A DNA stretch of 12,875 nucleotides from an uncultured Treponema sp. (lineage in GTDB: Bacteria > Spirochaetota > Spirochaetia > Treponematales > Treponemataceae). Under the pieces are notes generated by a model. The model searched no databases. It was given only the letters and a program-made list of their open reading frames with translations, and had not been told where the DNA came from. Made by a program: the position numbers and the translations under genes. Location of the stretch: positions 1-12,875 of the forward strand of contig CAMWPF010000019.1 of assembly GCA_947176045.1 (NCBI GenBank). The letters run 5' to 3'. Within the stretch, counting starts at the first letter, position 1. Each line of letters begins with the position of its first letter. Positions 6,379 to 12,833 of the stretch are shown here, piece after piece.

Positions 6379-7074
6379 TCTGGATTCAAATGCTCCCGTG
6401 GCAATGTCGATGTAGCGGACGAACAGCGAGACCTTGTTGTCGGCGTCGAGCGCGTTCCAGATTGTTCCGGCGAATTCGTCGATGGACGCTCCGCCGATTT
6501 CCACCGGCACCGGCTCCCCCTCGAAGCTGGGCAGCGGCGCGCCGTCTCCGCGGTAGGTGTGTATGAAGCGCCCCGTTCCGGCGCGCGGCTTTTCGTAGGC
6601 GAACGTGAAGCGCTGGCATGATTCCGGGCTTCCGCAGTCGCTTTTAAGGATGGACAGCGCGAAGCCGAACGAGCCGCCTTCAACATGGAGGACGCCCGAA
6701 ATGCGCGGCGTGTAGTTCGGTGCGTCCGGCTCGAATTCCCGGCTCCGCAGCGACTGCTCGAACGTCAGCTGCCGGGCAAGCCCTTCGCAGATGGTGTCCG
6801 TCTGGTCGCCGTTGGTGACGATTGTCCTCGTGCCGAGGACGCGGACGGGCGCGTAGATGATGAGGCTCGGATCTTGCAGCTTCGCCGGATCGAACGCCTG
6901 CGTGCGGATGCCGTCCCCGTCCTCCACGAAGATGCGGTTGCGGCTGTTTTCGCTGCGCCCCATGATGAAATAGGCGGCGACGGCGTGCGTTCCGCCGGCA
7001 GACGTTCCGATTATAATTCCCCGTCCGGGATATTTATTCGCGGCGAGAAGTGTTTCCAAGGGTTGCGTTGTCAT
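6340..7074 (-). CDS. purO: IMP cyclohydrolase, PurO family
   Basis: This 244-residue protein matches the PurO-type IMP cyclohydrolase family (IMP_cyclohyd domain), which closes FAICAR to IMP in the last step of purine synthesis. PurO is the archaeal solution, also found in some bacteria in place of the cyclohydrolase half of the PurH fusion. Recognisable segments are NKYPGRGIIIG (13-23), YFIMGRSENSRNRIF (35-49) and TNGDQTDTI (87-95). The ATG at 7074 is chosen because AGGAG (7080-7084, minus strand) lies 5 bases before it; an in-frame ATG at 7113 lies upstream of the predicted -10 box. There is no signal peptide. It is a single-gene unit, divergent from rpsU and converging on nrdG with a 35-base overlap. 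The organism would need a separate AICAR formyltransferase, which is not in the window. Confidence 0.88.
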   Translation of the reverse strand: MTTQPLETLLAANKYPGRGIIIGTSAGGTHAVAAYFIMGRSENSRNRIFVEDGDGIRTQAFDPAKLQDPSLIIYAPVRVLGTRTIVTNGDQTDTICEGLARQLTFEQSLRSREFEPDAPNYTPRISGVLHVEGGSFGFALSILKSDCGSPESCQRFTFAYEKPRAGTGRFIHTYRGDGAPLPSFEGEPVPVEIGGASIDEFAGTIWNALDADNKVSLFVRYIDIATGAFESRIINKNEDAARAG

Positions 7075-7103
7075 GTCGGCTCCTGCTTTGCTCGTTTTCC
7101 AGC

Positions 7104-7132
7104 ATGATACCAAAAAATCCGGCGGCTTGCAA
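7104..7132 (-). promoter_or_regulatory. purO promoter
   Basis: On the minus strand TTGCAA (7127-7132) and TATCAT (7104-7109) have a 17-base spacer. The predicted start near 7097 leaves a leader of about 23 bases before ATG 7074 and excludes the longer open frame's ATG at 7113. The element lies back to back with the rpsU promoter; the two -35 boxes are 22 bases apart. Confidence 0.72.
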
Positions 7133-7154
7133 TGTTCCCGGCGCGGACTGCCAG

Positions 7155-7183
7155 TTGATTTTTTCCGCGAGTTCTGCTATGCT
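7155..7183 (+). promoter_or_regulatory. rpsU promoter with extended -10
   Basis: TTGATT (7155-7160) and TATGCT (7178-7183) are separated by 17 bases, and a TG pair (7175-7176) makes the -10 extended. The predicted start is near 7190, giving a leader of about 38 bases that contains AAAGGAGGTG. Confidence 0.72.
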
Positions 7184-7227
7184 GTTCCAATCTTTACGGA
7201 ACTCCGTCGGAAAGGAGGTGAACACAG

Positions 7228-7440
7228 ATGGCTACGATTATTGTAGAAGATTCAGAGAATCTTGAAAAGGCAATCAAGCGCTTCAAGAGGATGGTCGAAA
7301 AAGAAGGCATTATCCGCGAATTCAAGAAGCGCGAGTATTATGAAAAGCCGTCCACAATTCTGAACCGTAAGAACAAGGCGCTCCAGCGCAAGCTTATGAA
7401 GAAGAACCGCAAGACGCATGATTCCAAATCATCGTATTGA
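7228..7440 (+). CDS. rpsU: Small ribosomal subunit protein bS21
   Basis: This 70-residue basic protein is S21 of the 30S subunit, which contacts the anti-Shine-Dalgarno region of 16S rRNA and helps select initiation sites. The sequence has the family pattern: a VEDSENLEKAIKRFKRMVEKEGI head, REFKKREYYEKPS, and a lysine/arginine-rich tail. The ATG follows AAAGGAGGTG (7211-7220), among the strongest ribosome binding sites in the window. A terminator hairpin begins 19 bases after the stop. The next gene starts inside the last codons of rpsU (23-base overlap). Confidence 0.98.
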   Translation: MATIIVEDSENLEKAIKRFKRMVEKEGIIREFKKREYYEKPSTILNRKNKALQRKLMKKNRKTHDSKSSY

Positions 7441-8308
7441 TTCGTGCATCAGGCGGAAGGCTCCGGCCGTTCGGCCGGAGCTCTTTTTCATCCCCTTCCT
7501 TATTTTTTCCCTGTTCATTTTTTCCTGCGCGTCTGTTCCGCCGGGCGGCGCCGCTTCCATGGAAGTTCCGGCGCCTTCTTCCGTAGATGCGTCCGGGTGG
7601 GAATGGATTGCCGTCGCAGACGGCATCAGCCGTACCTTTGCGTCCATGCCGGGCAGAGCGTCATACCATGTCGTCCGCATCGATCTGTCTGTTCCGGGGC
7701 TTGAAATCTATATGGCGCCGGAATCTTCTGGCTGGCAGAAGCCGGTTTCTGTGGCGCGCCGCGCGCGTGAGCTTTCCGCGGATGCCGCCATCAATTCCGT
7801 GCCGTTCCATGCGGCGCACCCGCTGCTCCCGTGGTCGGACGTCATGCCGGCGGGCGTCGTGTACAGCCGCGGCGTGCTTGTCGCCGGACCGGCAGATTCG
7901 TATTGCGCCGCCGCGTTCTTCCGGGAGGCTGACGGAGGCTTCCGTGCTGAAATTTTCGATTCGCAGGCGGAGCTGGCGCTGCTTTCGGAGGAGCCGGAGC
8001 TGGCTGTCGGCGGTTTTTGGACGATTCTGCGCGGCGGGCAGAAGGCGTCGTTCAGCGGGCGCAAGGACTTTCGTTCCGCGTTGGGAACCGCCGATGGCGG
8101 CAGGACGATATTCCTGCTGTGCGGAAAGAAGCTGTCGTTCATGGACTGCGCCGATATTCTTGCGGCGTTGGGCGCCGACTGCGCGATGCAGTTCGACGGC
8201 GGCAGCTCCTGCTGCCTTTTTGCAGGCGGCTCGGTGCTTCTGCGCGGCGTTCCGTCCCGGAATGTCGCCGGAGCGCTGTTCTTTGCTGCGGGCGGTGCGG
8301 GAAAATAG
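7418..8308 (+). CDS. Lipoprotein with phosphodiester glycosidase (NAGPA-like) domain
   Basis: This 296-residue protein carries the domain of mammalian NAGPA and many bacterial envelope proteins, which remove sugar from a phosphodiester. The signature near the C-terminus is MQFDGGSS (257-264), preceded by LCGKKLSFMDCADILAALGA. The N-terminus has a long basic stretch, a hydrophobic segment (about 23-36) and Cys37 in IFSC, a relaxed lipobox of spirochaete type, so it is probably a lipoprotein exported by Sec. ATG 7418 is the only usable start in frame before the hydrophobic segment. It lacks a clear ribosome binding site and overlaps rpsU by 23 bases, so coupled translation is likely. The rpsU terminator (7460-7488) lies inside codons for residues about 15-24, and no separate promoter is evident. 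The substrate is unknown; cell-wall or glycan roles are inference. Confidence 0.85.
   Translation: MIPNHRIDSCIRRKAPAVRPELFFIPFLIFSLFIFSCASVPPGGAASMEVPAPSSVDASGWEWIAVADGISRTFASMPGRASYHVVRIDLSVPGLEIYMAPESSGWQKPVSVARRARELSADAAINSVPFHAAHPLLPWSDVMPAGVVYSRGVLVAGPADSYCAAAFFREADGGFRAEIFDSQAELALLSEEPELAVGGFWTILRGGQKASFSGRKDFRSALGTADGGRTIFLLCGKKLSFMDCADILAALGADCAMQFDGGSSCCLFAGGSVLLRGVPSRNVAGALFFAAGGAGK
7460..7488 (+). terminator. Intrinsic terminator of rpsU, inside the next coding sequence
   Basis: GCTCCGGCCG (7460-7469) and CGGCCGGAGC (7472-7481) are perfect complements, folding as about nine pairs with a four-base loop, followed by TCTTTTT (7482-7488). The stem is very stable and the position, 19 bases after the rpsU stop, is classical. 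The same bases encode KAPAVRPELF of the downstream lipoprotein, so only read-through transcripts can express that gene. Confidence 0.85.
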
Positions 8309-8332
8309 AACTTTTTTCTGCAAAGAGAATAA

Positions 8333-8361
8333 TTGACGGATTGATAGTATCGTTCTATAAT
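8333..8361 (+). promoter_or_regulatory. pilZ-TPR operon promoter
   Basis: TTGACG (8333-8338) and consensus TATAAT (8356-8361) have a 17-base spacer, the best match to consensus in the window. Only 8 bases separate the -10 from the ATG at 8370, so transcription should begin 0-2 bases before the start codon. There is no ribosome binding site between them. Confidence 0.85.
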
Positions 8362-8369
8362 TTGCTATT

Positions 8370-9269
8370 ATGGGATTGGCTATTGTTACAAAGCAGTTGT
8401 TGGACAACTACTATGATTTGTATCAGGGAACGGAAATTATTTTTACGAAGGACATCCTCCGCTCCCTGCGGATTGATCCACGACGGGTGTATGTAAAGTG
8501 CGCTGGCGGACAGTGGCCGTGCATCATCAATTCCTCTTCCTTTCAAATGGCAAAAATCATCATCGGAACGGCGGGCGGAGCCTTCCAGCAGATTGCAAAG
8601 AAGGACGCGCCGTCTGTAAACCTGCAATATTGCTTCATCGAAGAAGACGGTTCGCCGCTCAAATTTTATGTTACGTGCCGCGTTGCAGGAATCGCGCCGT
8701 ATATGAATTCCCAAGAGCTTGCCGTCATCACGCTGTCTTTTACGCAGCGTCCGCCTGACGATTTGATTGCGAAGCTCGGCGCGCTCATCGACGCGAACGC
8801 GTCTTTCATCAACCGCCGCGAGGAGCGCATCGCCATCAACGACAATACAAAGCGCCGGATCGGGCTGGACAAGAAGGAGTCCACCGTCTACATTCAGGGC
8901 GTCCCGCGGCGCTGCATCTTGTGGAACATTTCATTTTCCGGCGCGAAGATTGTCATTCTGGGCATTCCGAAATTCATCGAAGGAAAGGAATGCGTCATAC
9001 GCTTCATGTTTTCCGATCCTGATGAAGTCGTAGACGTCAAGGGAACGGTTGTCAAGGCGGAGCTGGTTGAAGGCCGTGAGGATTTGGTTTCCGTCGGAAT
9101 CAAGTACGATGAGGCGTCCGTCCCGCTTGCCTACAAGATACGGATAAACGAATATCTTTCCAACAACCGCAAGGCGCTTTTGGATGTATCGGAAAAGATT
9201 CAGTCCGCCGGCAAGGACGACGAGTCCATCGTAGCGGCTGGCGCCGCCGCGGAAGCGGCCGAACACTGA
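8370..9269 (+). CDS. PilZ-domain c-di-GMP receptor, PlzA-like
   Basis: This 299-residue protein resembles spirochaete PilZ receptors such as Borrelia PlzA and the T. denticola PilZ protein, which bind cyclic di-GMP and affect motility and virulence. The N-terminal half (about 10-140) is the PilZN3-like domain, with GTEIIFTKDIL (20-30), WPCIINSSSF (49-58), IAPY (108-111) and RPPDDLI (127-133). The C-terminal PilZ domain has the c-di-GMP motifs Arg149-x3-Arg153 and Asn186-x-Ser188-x2-Gly191, and ends with VPLAYKIRINEYL (251-263). An alanine-rich tail (about 284-299) follows. The start at 8370 keeps the MGLA N-terminus that I recall in treponemal relatives, though it gives a leaderless mRNA. The TPR gene follows after 37 bases in the same direction. 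Confidence 0.92.
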   Translation: MGLAIVTKQLLDNYYDLYQGTEIIFTKDILRSLRIDPRRVYVKCAGGQWPCIINSSSFQMAKIIIGTAGGAFQQIAKKDAPSVNLQYCFIEEDGSPLKFYVTCRVAGIAPYMNSQELAVITLSFTQRPPDDLIAKLGALIDANASFINRREERIAINDNTKRRIGLDKKESTVYIQGVPRRCILWNISFSGAKIVILGIPKFIEGKECVIRFMFSDPDEVVDVKGTVVKAELVEGREDLVSVGIKYDEASVPLAYKIRINEYLSNNRKALLDVSEKIQSAGKDDESIVAAGAAAEAAEH

Positions 9270-9306
9270 CGTTCGGCGGATTCTCCACCTTTTTTCAGGA
9301 AGCTGC

Positions 9307-10458
9307 ATGGGTTCTGCACATTCTCTAGATTTGGTTTATTTCATTTCGGTGCCGGAAGGCTTTCAGCTGTCGCCGTCGGCATTTCCGATTGACGTTTCGA
9401 TTCCGCTTCCTGTCCAGAAGAAGGACGAGGATGCGCCGGGAAATTTCAACATGAAGGAGCTGGCGCCGGAGCAGGTTCTTGCGGGAATCCTGACGGTGCT
9501 TGCCTACGACCGGCACAATCCGCATACGGACTACTACCGTTCGATTGTTGTAAAGGCGCGCCCGGACATCAAGAAGGAATTGACGGAAGCCGCCATCCTC
9601 AAGGCGAAAAATGAAGACTGGGAGCTGGCTGAGGAGCTTTTTATAACGCTCCGCGGCTTGGATCCGGAAGATCCGGCCGCCGCGCTGAATATGGCGCTTT
9701 TTCTGGACCAGCGGGCGGAGTCATACCGCCGTTCCGGACTGCATGAGGACGCCGATGCCTACGACAACGACGCGCTGCAATACTATGCGGAGGCGATGGA
9801 CGCCGAGCCGCCGCTGCCGGACGCGTATTTCAACGCAGGTTTTTTCTATATGAAGCAGCATGATTTTCATGAGGCGAAGGGCTGCTTTGAAACATTCCTC
9901 GCGCTGACGTGCGATGCGAAGGACGAGGAGCTGGGCGAGAACGGCATCTACAAGAAGGAGCGTGCGCAGGAAGTCATCGACGCCATCAGCAACGGAAACA
10001 TGGACGACGAGGCGTTCCGCAGCGCCTACCAGCTGATTTCGTCAGGACAGGAAGAAAAAGGCTTGGAGCGGCTCCGCGGATTCCTTCAGAACAATCCGAA
10101 GGTCTGGAACGCGTGGTTCCTGCTGGGCTGGGGGCTTCGCCGCCTGGAGCGATGGCAGGAGGCCCGCCAGGCGTTCGAACAGGCGGTTTCCTGCGGCGGC
10201 GACGGCAGCGCGGACACGCACAACGAGCTGGCAATCTGCCTCATGGAATTGCAGGATGCTGCCGGCGCGAAGCGCCAGCTCCTGCGCGCCCTCGCCCTTG
10301 CGCCGGAGGATGCGAAAATCATTTCAAACCTGGGGTTTCTGGCGCTCAAAGAGGGCGACCGTCAGGAGGCGCGGCGTTTTTTTGCAACGGTGCTGGAATA
10401 CGCGCCTGACGACGCGATCGCCGCGGCTGAGCTGGCGAAGCTTGAGGCCGGCAGCTGA
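9307..10458 (+). CDS. Tetratricopeptide-repeat protein
   Basis: This 383-residue protein has no signal peptide or membrane segment, so it is probably cytoplasmic. Residues 1-90 form an unrecognised N-terminal region, with VYFISVPEGFQL and a P-rich linker. From about 92 on there are helix-turn-helix repeats of TPR type: about 92-125, 172-205, 266-299, 302-335 and 336-369, with signatures such as AWFLLGWGLRRLERWQEARQ and NLGFLALKEGDRQEARR. A repeat-poor stretch rich in acidic residues lies at 206-232. TPRs bind protein partners. The gene follows pilZ by 37 bases with AGGAAG (9297-9302) before the ATG, so it is likely co-transcribed and may act with the c-di-GMP receptor; that link is inference. 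Function is otherwise unknown. Confidence 0.85.
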   Translation: MGSAHSLDLVYFISVPEGFQLSPSAFPIDVSIPLPVQKKDEDAPGNFNMKELAPEQVLAGILTVLAYDRHNPHTDYYRSIVVKARPDIKKELTEAAILKAKNEDWELAEELFITLRGLDPEDPAAALNMALFLDQRAESYRRSGLHEDADAYDNDALQYYAEAMDAEPPLPDAYFNAGFFYMKQHDFHEAKGCFETFLALTCDAKDEELGENGIYKKERAQEVIDAISNGNMDDEAFRSAYQLISSGQEEKGLERLRGFLQNNPKVWNAWFLLGWGLRRLERWQEARQAFEQAVSCGGDGSADTHNELAICLMELQDAAGAKRQLLRALALAPEDAKIISNLGFLALKEGDRQEARRFFATVLEYAPDDAIAAAELAKLEAGS

Positions 10459-10466
10459 CCGCGCCC

Positions 10467-10499
10467 GCCGTCCGTTCTGGTCCGTGCGGACGGCTTCTT
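10467..10499 (+). terminator. Probable terminator of the pilZ-TPR operon
   Basis: GCCGTCCG (10467-10474) pairs perfectly with CGGACGGC (10487-10494) across a 12-base loop, followed by TTCTT. It begins 9 bases after the TPR stop. The T-run is interrupted, so termination may be moderate. Confidence 0.6.
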
Positions 10500-10528
10500 G
10501 CCTCGGTGCGCGCGCTGTGGCGTGTTGA

Positions 10529-10557
10529 TTGCAAAACCTCCATAAAAACAGTAAGAT
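10529..10557 (+). promoter_or_regulatory. cimA promoter
   Basis: TTGCAA (10529-10534) and TAAGAT (10552-10557) have a 17-base spacer. The predicted start near 10564 leaves a leader of about 18 bases with GGAGG (10573-10577). The leader is too short for a leucine/isoleucine attenuator, so any regulation would act at initiation or on the enzyme. Confidence 0.65.
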
Positions 10558-10581
10558 GTCAACTAATTATGTGGAGGCCGT

Positions 10582-12180
10582 ATGTCTGATAAATCTGTAG
10601 AAATTCTTGATTCGACGTTGCGCGACGGAGCGCAGGGGGAGGGCATCAGCTTTTCCGTTCAGGACAAGATTCACATTTGTCAGGCGCTCGACGACCTTGG
10701 GGTTGCGTTCATCGAAGCGGGAAATCCCGGCTCCAATCCCAAGGACATGGAATTCTTTCAGGAGATGAAGCGGATTCCGCTTGCGTCCGCACGGCTGTGC
10801 GCGTTCGGTTCGACGCGCCGCAAGGAAATCCGCTGTGCGGAGGACGCGAACCTTCAGAGCCTGCTTGCCGCGGATACGGAATGGGTCGTCATTTTCGGAA
10901 AGTCGTGGACGTTCCAAGTGACGGACATCATCCGCACGACGCTTGAGGAAAACCTCGCCATGATCCGCGACACGTGCGCGTATCTGCGGGAGAACGGCCG
11001 CCGCGTCATTTACGACGCGGAGCATTTTTTCACCGGGTTCCAGGCCGACCGCGAGTATGCGCTCAAGACGCTCGGCGCGGCTGCGGACGGCGGCGCCGAG
11101 GTGCTGAGCCTGTGCGAGACGAAGGGTGGCTGCATGCTTTCCGACTGCCGCGAGGCGGTTTCGGCGGTCGTGGCGCAGTATGCCGGGCGCGCGAAGATTG
11201 GAATCCACGCGCACAATGACAGCGGGCTTGCGGTCGCCAACTCGTTGGTTGCGGTGGAGGCGGGAGCGCGCCACGTCCAGGGAACGCTGCTCGGCTTCGG
11301 AGAGCGTACGGGCAACGCGAACCTTTCATGCATCATTCCCGACTTGCAGCTCAAGATGGGCTTTTCCTGCATTTCCGCTGAAAAGCTTGCGGAACTGACG
11401 CCGATCGCCAAGCGCGTCGCGGAAATCACGAACATCGCGCTGAATCCGCAGCTTCCGTTCGTCGGCGGGAGCGCGTTCAGCCACAAGGCGGGGATGCACA
11501 TCGACGCGGTTTTGAAGAATCCTGCGGCGTACGAGCATATTGCGCCGGAGTCGGTTGGAAACGCGCGCGTGTTCCTCATGAGCGAAGTTGCCGGCCGTTC
11601 CACCATCATCGAAAAGGTGCAGAAAATCGATCCGTCTGTCAAAAAGGACGATCCTGTTGTTTCGGAAATCGTGCAGAAGATGAAGCAGCTGGAATTCGAG
11701 GGCTATCAGTTCGAAGGCGCGGACGGCAGCTTCGAGCTGCTGATGCGCAGGCTGCTGGGACGGTACCGCCCGTTCTTCAAGCTGCACTACTACCAGACGA
11801 ACGGCGTCAATCCGCGCCCGGAGGAAGGCGTCTGCGCGTGCGCCCAAATCAAGCTGGAGGTGGACGGCCAGATTGAAGTAACGGCTGGCGAGGGCGACGG
11901 TCCGGTCAACGCGCTTGACATCGCGCTGCGGAAGGCGCTCTGCCGATTTTATCCGGCGGTTTCCTGCATCCGGCTCACGGACTACAAGGTGCGCGTCTTG
12001 GACGGAAAGTCCGCGACGGCGGCGCGGGTGCGCGTTCTGATTGAAAGTTCTGACGGCGATTCGTCATGGACGACGGTCGGCGTTTCCAGCGACGTCATGG
12101 AGGCATCATGGCTGGCGCTGTGCGATTCATTTGAATACAAGCTCATCAAGGATATTGAACGGCATCTGCGGCGCGGCTAG
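10582..12180 (+). CDS. cimA: (R)-citramalate synthase
   Basis: CimA condenses pyruvate with acetyl-CoA to citramalate, opening a threonine-independent route to 2-oxobutyrate and isoleucine. The 532-residue length is that of the long citramalate synthase family close to LeuA. The HMG-CoA-lyase-like barrel (about 4-275) starts with DSTLRDGAQGEG (10-21) and has the metal-binding HAHND (His209, His211, Asp213) and GFGERTGNANL. A linker region with GGSAFSHKAGMHIDAV follows. The C-terminal LeuA-type regulatory domain (about 385-525), with VNALDIALRKAL, would bind the feedback inhibitor, probably isoleucine. The DSTLRDGAQGEG form and length favour CimA over 2-isopropylmalate synthase or homocitrate synthase. 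The start follows GGAGG at 4 bases. It appears to be a single-gene unit. Confidence 0.9.
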   Translation: MSDKSVEILDSTLRDGAQGEGISFSVQDKIHICQALDDLGVAFIEAGNPGSNPKDMEFFQEMKRIPLASARLCAFGSTRRKEIRCAEDANLQSLLAADTEWVVIFGKSWTFQVTDIIRTTLEENLAMIRDTCAYLRENGRRVIYDAEHFFTGFQADREYALKTLGAAADGGAEVLSLCETKGGCMLSDCREAVSAVVAQYAGRAKIGIHAHNDSGLAVANSLVAVEAGARHVQGTLLGFGERTGNANLSCIIPDLQLKMGFSCISAEKLAELTPIAKRVAEITNIALNPQLPFVGGSAFSHKAGMHIDAVLKNPAAYEHIAPESVGNARVFLMSEVAGRSTIIEKVQKIDPSVKKDDPVVSEIVQKMKQLEFEGYQFEGADGSFELLMRRLLGRYRPFFKLHYYQTNGVNPRPEEGVCACAQIKLEVDGQIEVTAGEGDGPVNALDIALRKALCRFYPAVSCIRLTDYKVRVLDGKSATAARVRVLIESSDGDSSWTTVGVSSDVMEASWLALCDSFEYKLIKDIERHLRRG

Positions 12181-12187
12181 CCGCGCC
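12170..12187 (+). repeat. Perfect palindrome over the cimA stop codon
   Basis: GGCGCGGCTAGCCGCGCC is a perfect 18-base palindrome centred on the cimA TAG stop (12178-12180). It can form a very stable hairpin of about seven pairs with a CTAG loop. No T-run follows, so it is not a standard intrinsic terminator; it could protect the mRNA 3' end or help stop transcription in another way. Confidence 0.6.
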
Positions 12188-12211
12188 GGATTCGGGCGTC
12201 CGTCCGATTCG

Positions 12212-12240
12212 TTGACTAAAATCAGGCAATCCGCTATGAT
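12212..12240 (+). promoter_or_regulatory. rpsP operon promoter
   Basis: TTGACT (12212-12217) and TATGAT (12235-12240) have a 17-base spacer. The predicted start near 12247 gives a leader of about 79 bases, the longest of the promoters called here. Confidence 0.78.
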
Positions 12241-12288
12241 GATAGCCCATGCTCACAATGAGCGTTGTTGCGTCTTTTTGAAAATTCG

Positions 12289-12312
12289 GAATCTGCGCGT
12301 ATGCACGGATTC
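12289..12312 (+). other. Hairpin in the rpsP leader, next to the ribosome binding site
   Basis: GAATC-TGC (12289-12296) pairs with GCA (12303-12305) and GATTC (12308-12312) across a GCGTAT loop and a CG bulge, giving eight pairs. It ends three bases before GGAGG (12316-12320). A smaller hairpin GCTCA/TGAGC (12251-12263) lies upstream. The arrangement resembles ribosomal-protein leaders that act in feedback control, but no known leader motif is recognised. Confidence 0.4.
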
Positions 12313-12325
12313 TTTGGAGGTATAC

Positions 12326-12577
12326 ATGGTCAAAATCAGACTTAAGAGATTCGGTACGCAGAAGCGTCCGTACTACCGCGTCGTAGTGCAGGACGCCCGC
12401 AAGCCGCGCGACGGCAAGTGCATCGAGGAAATCGGTACGTTCATGCCGATTGAGGCGGAGGAACGGCAAGTTTCCATCGACCTTGAGCGCGCGAAATACT
12501 GGATCGGCGTGGGCGCTCAGCCTACGGAAACAGTTGCCAGACTGATGAACCTGCAGGCCAAAAAGCAGTCCAACTAG
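12326..12577 (+). CDS. rpsP: Small ribosomal subunit protein bS16
   Basis: This 83-residue protein is S16 of the 30S subunit, important for early assembly of the 16S rRNA 5' domain. The head MVKIRLKRFGTQKRPYYRVV, VQDARKPRDGKCIEEIG and the WIGVGAQPTETV tail are characteristic. The open frame extends upstream to 12041, but ATG 12326, with GGAGG (12316-12320) five bases before it, gives the family start. It heads the rpsP-khpA-rimM operon. Confidence 0.98.
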   Translation: MVKIRLKRFGTQKRPYYRVVVQDARKPRDGKCIEEIGTFMPIEAEERQVSIDLERAKYWIGVGAQPTETVARLMNLQAKKQSN

Positions 12578-12592
12578 TTCCGGGGATACAAC

Positions 12593-12826
12593 ATGGAAAA
12601 AGACCTGATAGAATACATTGCGAAATCATTGGTCGATGATCCATCTGCTGTCTCGGTACGTGAAACTGAAGGCGAAAAAGGTATGGTTCTTCAACTGAAA
12701 GTTGCTGAAAACGACATCGGCAAGGTCATCGGTAAGTACGGCCGTATCGCGAAAGCCATGCGGACAGTCTTGAGCGCCTCCGCAACAAAGGAAGGAAGGC
12801 GCTACAGCCTTGACATCTTGGACTGA
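12593..12826 (+). CDS. khpA: KH-domain RNA-binding protein KhpA
   Basis: This 77-residue single KH-domain protein belongs to the KhpA (YlqC) family, which binds RNA and, in other bacteria, pairs with KhpB/Jag. The KH signature is GKVIGKYGRIAKAMR (about 43-57) with the GKYG loop that contacts RNA; the opening KDLIEYIAKSLVDDP is typical. It starts 15 bases after the rpsP stop, with GGGGA (12582-12586) six bases before the ATG. Its place between rpsP and rimM is a common bacterial order. Confidence 0.93.
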   Translation: MEKDLIEYIAKSLVDDPSAVSVRETEGEKGMVLQLKVAENDIGKVIGKYGRIAKAMRTVLSASATKEGRRYSLDILD

Positions 12827-12833
12827 GCTACCG

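Noticed and set aside
7075..7113. Longer PurO start at 7113
   Set aside because: This ATG lies upstream of the predicted -10 box, while ATG 7074 has an AGGAG ribosome binding site at a good distance.
10537..10577. CCTCCA pairing with TGGAGG to hide the cimA ribosome binding site
   Set aside because: The CCTCCA arm lies between the -35 and -10 boxes, upstream of the predicted transcription start, so it would not be in the mRNA.
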